Position numbers and translations under genes: made by a program
Origin: Combretum micranthum
Lineage: Eukaryota; Streptophyta; Magnoliopsida; Myrtales; Combretaceae
Length of the DNA stretch: 64,000 nucleotides
Assembly (NCBI GenBank): GCA_024138025.1
Contig: JAMXBD010004356.1
Span: forward strand, 1 to 64,000
Direction: 5' to 3'
Shown here: positions 1-9,840 of the stretch, one piece after another
How the letters are laid out: every line of letters begins with the position of its first letter
Position numbering within the stretch: position 1 is the first letter of the stretch
Notes under the pieces: generated by a model
Told to the model about the DNA's origin: nothing
What the model saw: only the letters and a program-made list of their open reading frames with translations
Databases searched by the model: none

Positions 1-1021
1 CATGATGAATAGTGACAATGGTTTTTGATTCAAAACTTCTATATGAAAAATAAACTAGGCACTTGATTGCATATTCCCATAATCCCAATAAATCAAAAAC
101 CCCCAATTTGGACACACAAACCCTAATCTCCACGGTTACAAACCTAATCCATAACCCAATCAATCCATGCATTGTATTTATAATCAAGCGAAAGAATCAT
201 CGGAATCACAATGCCTAACCAACAACAACTTAGCAAACTATTGAACACACACTCACCAAACATCTACATTATTGATTAACGATAGATTTAAATACTTTAA
301 AAGATAAAATGATCACATAATGGGATGAACATACCTTATGATCTTGAGAAGTATGGATGTGTGATGGATTGATGTATCAATCAAGAGAGAAATTTCAGAT
401 TAAAAGAAAAAGAGAGGATTTCGGTATGAACAATGTGAGAGTAAGTATGGAAAGAGAAAAGCTAGGGATTTTAATCCCTTTACATGCATTGGGTTAGTAT
501 TAAATGAGCACATAAACCAAACGCCGGCTAAATTTAATCAACGCCGGCGGCGTTGTTGACAGCAAAAGCCGGCGTTAGAAAATTTGAATCTGGCCTTGAT
601 GGGCTCTTCGAGAACGCCGGTGAATTTAATCCCACGCTGGCGGCGTTGGAACTTGATATTTGTCGGTGTTAAGAAATGGCTTTCTCGTGGTAATCCCAAA
701 CATCAACGCTGGCGGCGTTGATCGAGATTTTTGCCGGCGTTAAGGATGATGCTTCTGCTTTCCAAGCTCTACTTTGAACACCGGCGGCGTTCAATCATCA
801 TTTGCCGGTGTTAAAATCCTACACTGCCAAAATTTTACCAGTGTTCTTTCTCCAGACTTCAGCGTTGCAAGACTCATTTGAAGTATGACTTCCCAATTTC
901 TTTACAATTCTTCAACATACAAAACACCACTTCATCAACTCACTTGACTGTACCTGAAACAACTTAACATACAACACATAACACACAACACACAATACAT
1001 AATTATATATATATATATACA
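1..1021 (-). mobile_element. LTR-like segment left of the Athila body, family different from its 5' LTR
   Basis: This AT-rich noncoding stretch lies just downstream (minus-strand sense) of the Athila integrase, where a 3' LTR or its spacer should be. It has LTR-like architecture: a GC-rich module array at 520-860, then a pyrimidine-rich minus-strand leader at about 370-480, then AT-rich sequence to the window edge. By eye it does not align with the 5' LTR at 6520-8144 outside the GC modules. It could be a diverged or recombinant 3' LTR, or part of another element. Its outer end is beyond the window, so LTR status is inferred. Confidence 0.45.
520..860. repeat. GC-rich palindromic module array (copy 1)
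   Basis: Four GGCGGC cores at 546, 639, 711 and 783 (spacing 93, 72 and 72 bp) sit in an imperfect tandem repeat. Each unit pairs an AACGCCGGCGGCGTT-like palindrome with a TTTGCCGGCGTTAA-like half about 12 bp later. The surrounding DNA is strongly AT-rich. The same module recurs at 7640-7965, 28360-28760 and 61590-61880. Confidence 0.85.
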
Positions 1022-1102
1022 CACAAAGCACAACAACAACCATGGGTTGCCTCCCATGCAGCGCTTAGAGTTTAAAGTCGCTTAGCCCGACTTGCCAATG
1101 CT

Positions 1103-1705
1103 TCACTTGTTGCCTTCACTGATGAAGGTGGTTCTACTTTCTCTAATGTCTCCCTCATAGTAGTGCTTGAGTAAATGTCCATTGACTTTAAAAGTTCTAT
1201 TATCTTGGGTTTTCAACTCAATTGCACCATAAGGGAAAACACGGATAACTTCAAAAGGTCCCGACCACCTTGATCTTAACTTTCCTGGGAACAACTTGAG
1301 ACGTGCATTGTATAACAACACTTTGTCTCCTGGTGAAAATTCTCTTTTCAAAATGTTTCTATCATGCCACTGTTTGGTACGCTCTTTATAAATTCGAGCA
1401 CTCTCATATGCTTCATTTCTCCACTCATCCAACTGATTTAATTGAAGCATTCTTGTCTCCCCTGCAGCTTTTCCATCAAAATTGAGGAATTTTATAGCCC
1501 AATAAGCTTTATGCTCAAGTTCAACAGGCAAATGACACGATTTACCATAAACTAACTTGTAAGGAGACATTCCAATAGGTGTTTTAAAAGCAGTTCTATA
1601 TGCCCATAATGCATCATCCAATTTTAAAGACCAATCCTTACGTGATGCATTAATTGTCTTTTCTAAAATCCTTTTTTTCTCTATTGGAAATCTCAACTTG
1701 ACCAC
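1103..1705 (-). pseudogene. Athila integrase C-terminal part
   Basis: A 200-residue reading frame carrying the end of the integrase core and the C-terminal domain. It includes the [21 protein letters not shown] segment typical of plant gypsy integrases and a GPF/Y-type module ([18 protein letters not shown], residues about 147-164). The upstream integrase portion is in another frame (1650-2948) and overlaps by 56 bp, so a frameshift separates the two after the catalytic glutamate. The frame closes just upstream of the GGGAGGCAACCC motif that marks the end of pol. Its methionine start is only the first ATG after the frame break and not a real start. Function would be cDNA integration in the nucleus; this copy is broken. 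Confidence 0.9.
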
Positions 1706-2948
1706 TTGTTTGGGGGTGATACGGGGTAGCTACTTTATGAACAACTCCATATTTAGCTAAAAGCTTGTCAAATTGTTTATTGCAAAAATGAGTACCCCCA
1801 TCACTTATAATTGCCCTTGGTACCCCAAATCTGGTGAAAATATTCTTTTTCAAAAATTTTGTTACTACTCGAGCATCATTGGTTTGCAAAGCAATAGCTT
1901 CAACCCATTTAGATACATAATCCACTGCTACAAGTATGTATTTGTTTGAAAAAGATGATGGAAATGGACCCATGAAGTCAATTCCCCATACATCAAAAAG
2001 TTCAATCACCAGAATGTTGTTTAATGGTAATTCGTGTTTTCTAGAAATGTTGCCTGATCTTTGACATTGAGCACATACTTTGATGAAATTTTTACAATCA
2101 TGAAATTTGGGCCAATAAAATCCACAAGATAGTACTTTAGCTGCCGTCCTCTCAACTCCAAAATGACCTCCTGCTTCTCTAGCATGACAATGTTCAATTA
2201 TACTCATTTGCTCAATCTCGGGTACACATCGTCTAATTATTTGATCAGCACATGTTTTAAAAAGATATGGTTCGTCCCAAAAATAAAACTTTACATCATG
2301 TAAAAATTTTTTCTTCTGTTGAAAAGACAAACCATATGGTATAATTCCACTGACCAAATAATTAACTATGTCGGCATACCATGGTAATCCTTGGATATCT
2401 ATTGCATGCAACTGCTCATCAGGAAATTTTTCATTAATAGGCAAGTTTGATTCATCATTTTGCAAACGTGATAAGTGATCAGCTACCACATTATCAGCTC
2501 CTTTTTTATCTTTAATTTCTAAATCAAACTCTTGCAATAGTAATATCCAACGGATTAACCTAGGCTTAGCATCAGACTTAGCAAATAAATATCTAAGAGC
2601 AGCATGATCAGTGTATACTATCACCTTAGAACCGATTAAATAAGGTCGGAATTTATCACAAGCAAAAATCACAGCTAGCAATTCCTTTTCAGTAGTTGCA
2701 TAATTCCTTTGTGCCTCATTCAAAGTTCTACTTGCATAGTAGATAGTATGAAAAATCTTACCTCGCCTTTGTCCCAATACTGCTCCCACCGCATAATCAC
2801 TGGCATCACACATTAGCTCAAAAGGTAGCTCCCAATCTGGTGCTATAATCACCGGAGCAGTGATGAGCTTCTCCTTCAAAAGTTCAAATGCCTGCACACA
2901 TTCATCATTAAAAACAAACACAGCATCTTTCTCAAGTAGATTACACAA
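1650..2948 (-). pseudogene. Athila RNase H and integrase
   Basis: A 432-residue frame with the end of the RT connection, RNase H and most of integrase. RNase H (about 45-161) keeps its acidic residues: D48 in CDAS, E88 in TEKEL, D114 in TDH and D157 in ADHLSR. Integrase has an intact HHCC zinc site (H255, H262, C292, C295; spacing HX6HX29CX2C) and a complete DD35E triad (D324 in [10 protein letters not shown]383 in ISDGGTHF, E419). The frame is lost soon after E419 and continues at 1103-1705. Upstream it overlaps the RT frame by 73 bp, another frameshift. Catalytic residues look intact, so decay here is by indels rather than loss of key residues. Confidence 0.93.
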
Positions 2949-3343
2949 AGGTCGGGAAATTTTAGAGAAATCCTTAATGAACCGTCTAAAAAACCCGCAT
3001 GTCCTAAGAAACTTCTAACTCCTTTGACATTTGTTGGTGGGGGTAGTTTCTCTATGATTTCAACCTTTGCTTTATCTACTTCAATCCCTCTTTCTGATAC
3101 TTTGTGCCCTAAAACAATTCCCTCTTGCACCATAAAATGGCACTTCTCCCAATTTAAAATCAAATTGGTCTCTTTGCATCTTTTTAAAACTTTGGCTAAA
3201 TTTTCTAGACAAGCATCAAATGATTTTCCAAAAACCGAAAAATCATCCATAAATATCTCGATAAAATCCTCAAGCATGTCAGAAAAAATAGCCATCATAC
3301 ACCTTTGGAAAGTAGCCGGTGCATTGCAAAGGCCAAAAGGCAT
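2876..3343 (-). pseudogene. Athila reverse transcriptase, C-terminal half
   Basis: A 155-residue frame starting in the conserved MPFGLCNAPATFQRCM segment. It holds the catalytic box FMDDFSVFG (residues 31-39), the Athila form of YXDD with both aspartates present, followed by the thumb region (GHKVSERGIEVDKAKVE and FLGHAGF). It overlaps the N-terminal RT frame at 3295-3343, which marks a frameshift inside RT. Frame quality falls after FLGHAGF, where the reading passes to the next frame at about 2950. RT would copy element RNA into cDNA in cytoplasmic particles; in this copy it is split. Confidence 0.92.
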
Positions 3344-3681
3344 TCTCCTAAAGGCAAAAGTGCCATAAGGACAAGTAAAAGTAGTTTTTTCTTGATCAGC
3401 AGGGCAATCGGGATTTGATTGTATCCCGAATACCCATCAAGAAAACAATAAAATGAATGCCCTGACAATTTTTCAACCATTTGATCAATAAATGGAAGTG
3501 GGAAATGGTCTTTTCTAGTGGCATCATTCAGCTTCCTATAATCTATACAAACTCTCCACCCAGACACTGTCCTAGTAGGGATCAATTCATTCGCCTCATT
3601 CCTCACTACAGTCATACCACCTTTCTTAGGTACTACATGGACAGGGCTAACCCACTTACTATCTGAAATAGGGTAGATCAT
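3295..3681 (-). pseudogene. Athila reverse transcriptase, N-terminal half
   Basis: A 128-residue frame with the fingers/palm start of RT: WVSPVHVVPKKGG, WRVCIDYRKLNDATRKDHFP, and the first catalytic aspartate in FLDGYSGYNQI. The end is scrambled by a frameshift near 3340-3390, after which RT continues at 2876-3343. On its upstream side another single-base shift near 3710 separates it from the protease frame. Residue pattern and order match Athila pol. Confidence 0.92.
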
Positions 3682-3802
3682 TCCTGCGTCTAAAAGCTTA
3701 AGTACCTCTTTTTCACTACTTCCTTAAGAGTAGGATTCAATCGCCTCTGTGGTTGCACTGTAGGCTTGCACTCTTCTTCCATCAAGATTCTATGAGTGCA
3801 AA

Positions 3803-4663
3803 TCAAAGGACTAATTCCTTTGATATCAGCAATCGTCCACCTATTGCCTCTCTATGTTCTCTTAAAACTTTCAACAACTTCTCCTCCTGATTTTCTGTCA
3901 ATAACGATGAAACAATTACAGGTAAAGTTTCATCATTACCCAAATAAGCGTACCTTAGGTGATCAGGTAATGGCTTTAACTCTAAATTTGGAGGCTGTGT
4001 CAAGGAAGGAACTTGTTTCTTCTCACTTGTTCCAAGTTCCTCATACAATCTAACCCGAATTTCAGACACTTCCTCACAATCTACTTCTTTCTCCTCATCA
4101 CTCCAGTCATCAAACTCTCTCAAAACCGACTCCACGGTCTCAATTCCTACTTCATCTTCCCACAATTCATTTGTAAGCTCATCTATAACATCAATATTAA
4201 AACAGGTTCTTTTCTCATCAAATTTATGCATAGCATTATATACATTAAATGTAACCTGTTCATCCATAACACGTAGAGTAAGCTTACCTTGCTCAACATC
4301 GATTAAAGCTTTACCTGTAGCCAAGAATGGTCTCCCCAAGATCATGGGCACCTCTCTATCTTCCTCCATTTCCAAGACTATGAAGTCCACAGGAAATATG
4401 AATTTGTCCACCTTTACTAGCACATTTTCTACAATACCCTTAGGGTATTTGATACTCCTATCAGCCAATTGCAAGGTCACATGGGTTTCCTTGCATTCTC
4501 CCATTCCTAGTCTCCTGAAAATAGAGAAAGGCATTAAATTTATACTTGCACCAGAATCAATTAGCACTTTATCAAAATAAATATTACCAATAGTACAAGG
4601 TACAGTGAAACTTCCCTGATCTTTTTGCTTTGTAGGCAAGCCTTGATTTTGCTGAAGTATCAT
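3803..4663 (-). pseudogene. Athila aspartic protease and protease-RT linker
   Basis: A 286-residue frame with a retroviral-type aspartic protease: the active-site triad DSG at residues 36-38 inside VLIDSGASINLMP, then MILGRPFLATG, the conserved flap-distal motif. The rest is the acidic linker found between protease and RT in Athila polyproteins, rich in glutamate (about residues 165-220). The enzyme would cut Gag-Pol during particle maturation. The active site is intact. The frame ends before RT, and about 120 bp containing a frameshift separate it from 3681. Confidence 0.92.
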
Positions 4664-4701
4664 TGAGCACTCTCCTGTTAAAACAACCGGTTCATTTCCA
4701 T

Positions 4702-4971
4702 CTATCTCCTCTTCTTGGATAGCAATTCCTTAATGAACTTAGCATAAGAGGGCATCTCTTGAATGGCCTCCAAGAAAGGAATATTGATCTGTAAATTCTT
4801 AAACACATCTAAGAACTTAGCAAATTGCTCATCCAACTTCTGCTGCTTCAACCTTCCAGGAAAAGGTACTGGAGGAACATAAGGTTTCACACTAGGTGAA
4901 ATTAACATCGGTTCCTCAAGTTTTCTTTTTCCTTTATCTCTTATCGGCACCTCCTCTTTCTCTTCCACCAA
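4702..4971 (-). pseudogene. Athila Gag-Pol linker fragment
   Basis: An 89-residue frame with the Athila linker between Gag and protease, including VPFPGRLKQQKLDEQFAKFL, NIPFLEAIQEMPSYAKF and a basic KELLSKKRR end. This segment normally runs straight into the protease. Here the protease frame starts about 40 bp downstream after a frame change. It overlaps the preceding gag fragment by 31 bp. It is a fragment of a longer ORF and has no independent start. Confidence 0.85.
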
Positions 4972-5405
4972 ACATTTGGGTTTTCTACCTCCTTACCACT
5001 CCTAAGAGTAATAGCATTCACTCCTTTCGGATTCTCTTCAGTCTTGCTAGGTAGTGACCCTGAAGGTCTACTACTTATCTGTTGAGATATTTGACTTATT
5101 TGCCCTTGAAGATCCCGAATAGTGGCTTGTTGATTATTAATCAACGTCTCAGTTTTCTGCATGAAAGTTTTCATCAGATCTTCAACCGAAGAATGGTTCT
5201 GTTGTTGATGATGTGGATGTTGAGGTGGTGGTGGTGGTAAAGCATTCCTCACTGGACCTTGAATCATCGGACCTTGTCTTTGAAATCCAGGCGGGTCGAT
5301 AGACATTATTCTCATTCCTCCATGAGAAATTCGGATGATTTGCCCATCCTGGATTGTAAGTGTTTGTATAAGGTCCTTGATTTCCTCTTTGAAAATTCCC
5401 CACAT
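4941..5405 (-). pseudogene. Athila gag C-terminal fragment
   Basis: A 154-residue frame covering the Gag C-terminus. It has a proline/histidine-rich stretch (about 50-70), a predicted helical Q-rich segment (TFMQKTETLINNQQATIRDL region), then NPKGVNAITLRSGKE, a hallmark of Athila Gag-Pol. It overlaps the main gag frame at 5182-5405, so a frameshift near 5300 breaks gag after the zinc-knuckle region. Confidence 0.87.
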
Positions 5406-6435
5406 AATTCATTTGCTCTCCACTAGCTGAAGTTGGTGAATGTGTTTGAGGACAATCATGGAACGAATGTGAACCTGAACAAATCTCACAACACAAAACT
5501 TGGTTAGGAATAATAGAACTTGAAGTAGTGAGCTTACTTACTTGATTTGCCAAAGCCGAAATCTGAGTTGTAAGTTGAGACATGGCCTCATTATCTTGCA
5601 CAGCTGCTACTTTAAGTTTAGTCCTCTCACAACTCCAATTGTGAGCACTTGAAGCCATTTCTTCTATCAACGAGCTAGCTTCATCATAGCTCTTACCCAT
5701 TAATGCTCCTCCTGCAGCAGCGTCTACAAGTGATCTCAAAGTTTCATCCAAACTCAGATAGAATATCTCAATGAGGAGATTATCAGGTAGTCCATGATGA
5801 GGACATTTCCTGATAGCTTCCTTGTATCTTTCCCATCCTTCATACAAGGATTCACCATGAAATTTTGTAAAGTTGGTGATTTCATTCCTCAACCTAGCTG
5901 TCCTAGCCGGTGGGAAAAATCTCCTCAAAAACTTGTTTGACAAATCTGTCCAATTAGTGATGGACTCCTGGGGTAATGAATTGAACCAAGCCAAAGCCTT
6001 GTCCCTTAATGAAAAAGGAAAAAGCTGCAACCGTATTGCCTCATCTGTGACTCCATTCATCTTGATGGTGTTGCAATACTGAAGGAATTTAGCAAGATGA
6101 TCATCAGGTGTCTCATTTGGATATCCTCCAAATTGATGAGCTTCTACCATCTGAATTAGTCCTGGCTTGATTTCAAAGTTGTTGGCTTGAACTGTTGGTC
6201 TTCTAATGGGATTTCCAGACACAGTTGGTACTGTGTAATCCCTTAATGCCCTGGCAGGAGCTTGGATTTGATTATTGTTGTTTTCACCTTCTGCCATCCT
6301 TTCTGTTTGTCCTTGTTCTCTTTGTCTGTTCACTTTTCTTAATGAACGTAGTGTACGTTCAATCTCAAGATTGAGGGGTAGAAGTTCCCTACTTCTACTC
6401 CTGTGCATACAACCTGAAAAGAACACAGACAACAA
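5182..6435 (-). pseudogene. Athila Gag (capsid and zinc knuckle)
   Basis: A 417-residue frame. Residues about 85-270 form the plant Retrotrans_gag capsid region, with QFGGYPNETPDDHLAKFLQY, ALAWFNSLP, FLRRFFPP, and CPHHGLPDNLLIEIFYLSL. A CCHC-like knuckle, CX2CX3HX4C, lies at C316, C319, H323 and C328, and would bind element RNA. The conserved N-terminus probably begins near residue 12-20 (RELLPLNLEIERT). The last ~35 residues, after SWRNEN, are out of frame, and the true C-terminus is in the frame at 4941-5405. It lies just downstream of the primer site, as expected for the first gene of the genomic RNA. Confidence 0.93.
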
Positions 6436-6495
6436 ACCAAACCGTAAAATGAGCCTAAATTACTAACAGAACTAAAATTGTTTAATATTAATCTT

Positions 6496-6513
6496 TCCCC
6501 GGCAACGGCGCCA
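6496..6513 (-). other. Primer binding site, tRNA-Asp type
   Basis: The plus strand here reads TCCCCGGCAACGGCGCCA. This equals the 3' end (with CCA) of plant tRNA-Asp, so the minus-strand element RNA can pair with that tRNA over 18 nt. It lies 6 nt inside the 5' LTR, the usual Athila arrangement. Confidence 0.93.
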
Positions 6514-7599
6514 AAAACTTGATCCGCTTGAAATGTTTAGTATTTTAAAACCAATTCTCCAGCAAGTATACTGGGTCGATCAAGTAATAAAGTGATGAAT
6601 GAGTATCGATCCCACGAGGAAAGTTTAATTACTAAACATTATTAGTTCATTTCAATATTTAGGCAAGAGAAATCAAATCCTTTATATAATTATTCACTAT
6701 AATGTCTACACTATGCAATAGCTAATATTTACTAATTCTACTCACAAAGTCTTAACAAGTTAGGTTAGTGGGATTGAGATAAAATCTGATTTTCTCCAAT
6801 CATGTTGAACTCGGGTTATTAAAATTGTTAGAATTCATGCATATCCATGTGAGTCTAACAAGATTAACAAATTCTAAAAACAAATTTGAAAACCTTTTTC
6901 TACCTTAAACACTCCTTAGCTTCCACATCTGAGCATTTTGATAGATTTAATATGTGCAACTAAGATTTTCCCAAATCTAAGTTGACTAATTGTCCTAAAT
7001 CAAGAGATAAAAGAATTCCTTCTTTAAAACTCATATTCAAAACAATGTTTGAACAGAAATGATAGACTCTATTAGGATTAAAAATCTCTTGCCATCGCAT
7101 ACTTGAATTTTTCTTCCAAATATAAATTCAAACGAAATTAAAGTCTTTGCCAAGATGCCCAATCTCATTCAAACTTGAATTCATCCGAATTTTAAGTTTT
7201 TAGTTTGAATTTAACAAGGATTTGCATCATCTTACAACCCAATAACACTAGTTCAACAATCACTTCAGACAATCAAGGATTTCATCATTTCCCACCGTCA
7301 AATTTAGCTAACTACCATTTCTATGCTATCTAACAAGATACTAATAACAACTATAATGATATTCATGACAAAATGTAAATAACAAATCAAGTAAGGAAGA
7401 ATTTACCAGTAATTCGGGAAAACAAACCGTACAAATTGCAATTAGAATCCTTGTTAGCAAATTCTACTCAATCCACAAACGAATAGAACAAATTTGATGA
7501 AGATCCAAGTACATCTTGATTGTCTACCTATATCTTTCTCTAAAACTACTGGGAGAAATTGAGAATGAAAAAAAACGTAAGTCCCTTTCTCTCTCCTCA

Positions 7600-7621
7600 A
7601 AGCATGTAAAAATACATGCTT
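7600..7621. promoter_or_regulatory. 9-bp inverted repeat near the inferred LTR start site
   Basis: AAGCATGTA at 7600-7608 and TACATGCTT at 7613-7621 are perfect inverted arms with a 4-nt A spacer. On the sense (minus) strand this lies just downstream of the GC modules and just before a pyrimidine/purine-rich leader. It may overlap a TATA-like TGTATTTTTA. The regulatory role is inferred. Confidence 0.4.
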
Positions 7622-7639
7622 TTCGTGTAACTGTCATGT

Positions 7640-7965
7640 AACTTCTGCATCCAACGCCGGCGGTTTCATATCCAACGCCGGCGGCGTTCAATCAAGCGTT
7701 AAGGATTTTTAAACTGATGGTTTTCAACGCCGCCTTTGAACGCCGGCGGCGTACTCCTCCATTTGCCGGCGTTGGCTTCAAAATTCAAGTAGTGTCCATC
7801 TTCAAACGCCGGCGGTGTTGGATTCAGCGTTAAAGACTTAGGCTCTGTAATGATTCAACGCCGCCTTTGAACGCCGGCGGCGTTGATGTCTAATTTGCCG
7901 GCGTATGCTTTGATCTCCTTCAACGCCGGCTGCGTTTGGCCCAAATTCTCCGGTGTTTGTTTGTT
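7640..7965. repeat. GC-rich palindromic module array (copy 2)
   Basis: Contains several ACGCCGGCGGCGT-type cores and a longer repeat: CAACGCCGCCTTTGAA starts at 7725 and again at 7856 (131-bp period), each followed by GCCGGCGGCGT and, about 10 bp later, TTTGCCGGCGT. It lies in U3 of the Athila 5' LTR. Confidence 0.87.
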
Positions 7966-8144
7966 TCACTTCCAATTCACACAATTTCTTCATGATTCCT
8001 TGTTGATACATTCCATTTTCATTCCTGACCTGATTCCAAACAAATAACACAAAACTAAATATTAATTCCTTTGCTTTTATACTAATTAATACAATTAAGT
8101 ATCAATTCAGAGATGAAAAATATATCAATTTTCTAAGTTTATCA

Positions 8145-9840
8145 GTCGGTTCTTTAATCTTAGCTATCTCAAAGAAAACGGAGGAGGAGAACATCCAGCT
8201 AGAGATGAGATTTGCAAGGTAGTCACTTGTTGCTAAGATTTGATGGCCTAAAAAGGGAAGACTCCCTTGGTGACTTCGAGCTCTAAGAAAGGAGGTGTTA
8301 GGTTCGTATGGCCTCAGTTGCTTTAGGCTCCTATAAAAATACCTCGATAGGATGATGCTAGGGTTTCTGCTATTCCTTCTACCAGCAGCAGGTCTCCTTC
8401 TGCTGGAGGGGATGACTGTAGGGTTAATGTAGCTGTAAGATCAATGAATCCTCTGGGTATCAATTGTTGTTTCACCGATCTAATGGAAATTGATTCTAAT
8501 CATCATGAGGAGTACGTTCCCATGCCAATCGAGGGTCAAAGGACATCTGGGTCAATCATTCCCCTTCTTTAGGCCATTATCCCAGCTGGGCCGATTGGTC
8601 GAGTTGAGTTGTTGCATGAAGGTCGTGATTGTTTTCCTTAGGTGTCCCAACAGAGGGGATGACCGATTGAGGTATTTTTCCTATGCATGCGTCCATTATG
8701 AGTTTGTTATTTGTCCTCCCTTTATTTTCCATTTACATTTTTTTCTTTTTTGCAGAGAATTGCCAAAAGTATTGTGGAGGTGTTGTGTGGCGAGACTTTC
8801 CAGCAAGAGATTGATCATTTGATGTCGAAGGGATCCAATTGAGTTAGGTATTCGGAGGAGGCAAGTTCAACCCCTGCCATGAGTCAGTTTTATTATAATA
8901 CCTGTGCTAAGTACTGTACCCTTTATTATGGGTTGAAGGTTGATTATACTATCCTTGAGTAGAAGTTTTGAATGAGGGATCGGTAGGCTAACTACTATAA
9001 GGCAGAGAAGTTGGTTGCTGATAAGAGGATCGAAGAGCTGCAGTTCAAGTTAGAAAGCCGAGAGTCATCCGCTTGGAATGAGATTTGATTACTTGACAAG
9101 GAGAGGCATGGGTTCTATAGGGATAATCAGGAGCTTTGTGTTAGGATAGCTGAAAAGAGTTAGCAGATTGTCGATCTTGTTTTCACTCCTGTGAGACGAA
9201 GTTGATATTGCAAAAGGATGGGTTCCAACCTTTGGCTGCTAGGGTAATGCTAGACCTAGAGAAGTCTTATGAAGACTTGAATAACGCTCAAAGAGAGCAC
9301 GATGAGTTTAGTAAGTGAGTAAAAGCTCTTAAGGCCGAAATTATAGCTCTTGGCTAATGTTAATGGAGCTCTATCCTTAAAGATTACTTCGACAGTGAGG
9401 CTTAAACACAGCAAAAATTAGAAATCAAGTGTGGAGAGATCGGTAAGATTATCAACTACATCCATTGCTGTTGTTCTTGCAACACATCTCATGGATTGAC
9501 TTTCATTCCTATCTCCCAATAGGTACCATAGTGCTGGAGGAGGATGAAATGTTGAGGATGAAGATGATGATGTTTGTAAGGGGAAGCGGGTGGCCCAAAA
9601 TGTTGATAGGCATCCAACATTAGCGTCATCCTTGGGTAATGCGCTCGTAGATCGGGCCACTCAACCTTTAACAAAGGATGCCCTTCTAGTTGGGGTAACA
9701 AATGGTTAGGGTTGCTTGGTGCGGTGGTTCCCCTTGACTAGCTCAACAAGTGGGCTAGTGAGCAAGTGGTTACCTACTTCTCAGATTGATTGGATTATGG
9801 AGGATTAAATGAAGAGTTGGCGAGGGAGTGATATTCATTA
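8145..9840 (+). pseudogene. Antisense ORF relic of the Tat element
   Basis: Plus-strand translation gives long readable segments separated by stops: an opening around 8483 (MEIDSNHHEEYVPMPIEG), then from about 8990 a charged, helix-forming stretch (AEKLVADKRIEELQFKLES and LLDKERHGFYRDNQELCVRI) that looks like a coiled coil, then a shorter end near 9800. It is opposite in direction to the element's gag-pol and lies between integrase/3' UTR and the presumed 3' LTR. Tat-lineage elements such as Grande and Retand are known to carry an antisense ORF at this place, of unknown function. Identification is by position and composition, not by a recognised catalytic motif. It contains many stops and cannot be expressed as one protein. 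Confidence 0.55.

Larger units (their letters stand above)
1022..8144 (-). mobile_element. Athila-lineage Ty3/gypsy retrotransposon (frameshifted copy)
   Basis: Read on the minus strand, the order is 5' LTR (6520-8144), primer site complementary to tRNA-Asp (6496-6513), gag, protease, RT, RNase H, integrase, then the GGGAGGCAACCC motif (near 1045-1056) that commonly follows Athila pol. The tRNA-Asp primer site, the DSGASINLMP protease and the FMDDFSVFG RT motif identify the Athila lineage. At least four frame breaks interrupt gag-pol, so this copy is not autonomous, although the domains are well conserved. I see no env-like ORF between integrase and the left end. The base after the 5' LTR (8145 on) belongs to another element, so this copy is probably inserted into the Tat element. 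The matching left target duplication is not visible. Confidence 0.9.
6520..8144 (-). mobile_element. 5' LTR of the Athila element
   Basis: 1,625 bp with inverted termini TGAT (6520) and ATCA (8141-8144), bounded by the primer site on one side and unrelated Tat sequence on the other. In sense order it has an AT-rich U3 start, GC module array (7640-7965), promoter-like area around 7560-7625, then about 1.05 kb of AT-rich R/U5. A possible target duplication copy GTCGG follows at 8145-8149; its partner is not found. Confidence 0.85.

Noticed and set aside
3024..4580. Plus-strand open frames opposite Athila pol
   Set aside because: Shadows of the minus-strand pol frames; residues show no domain.
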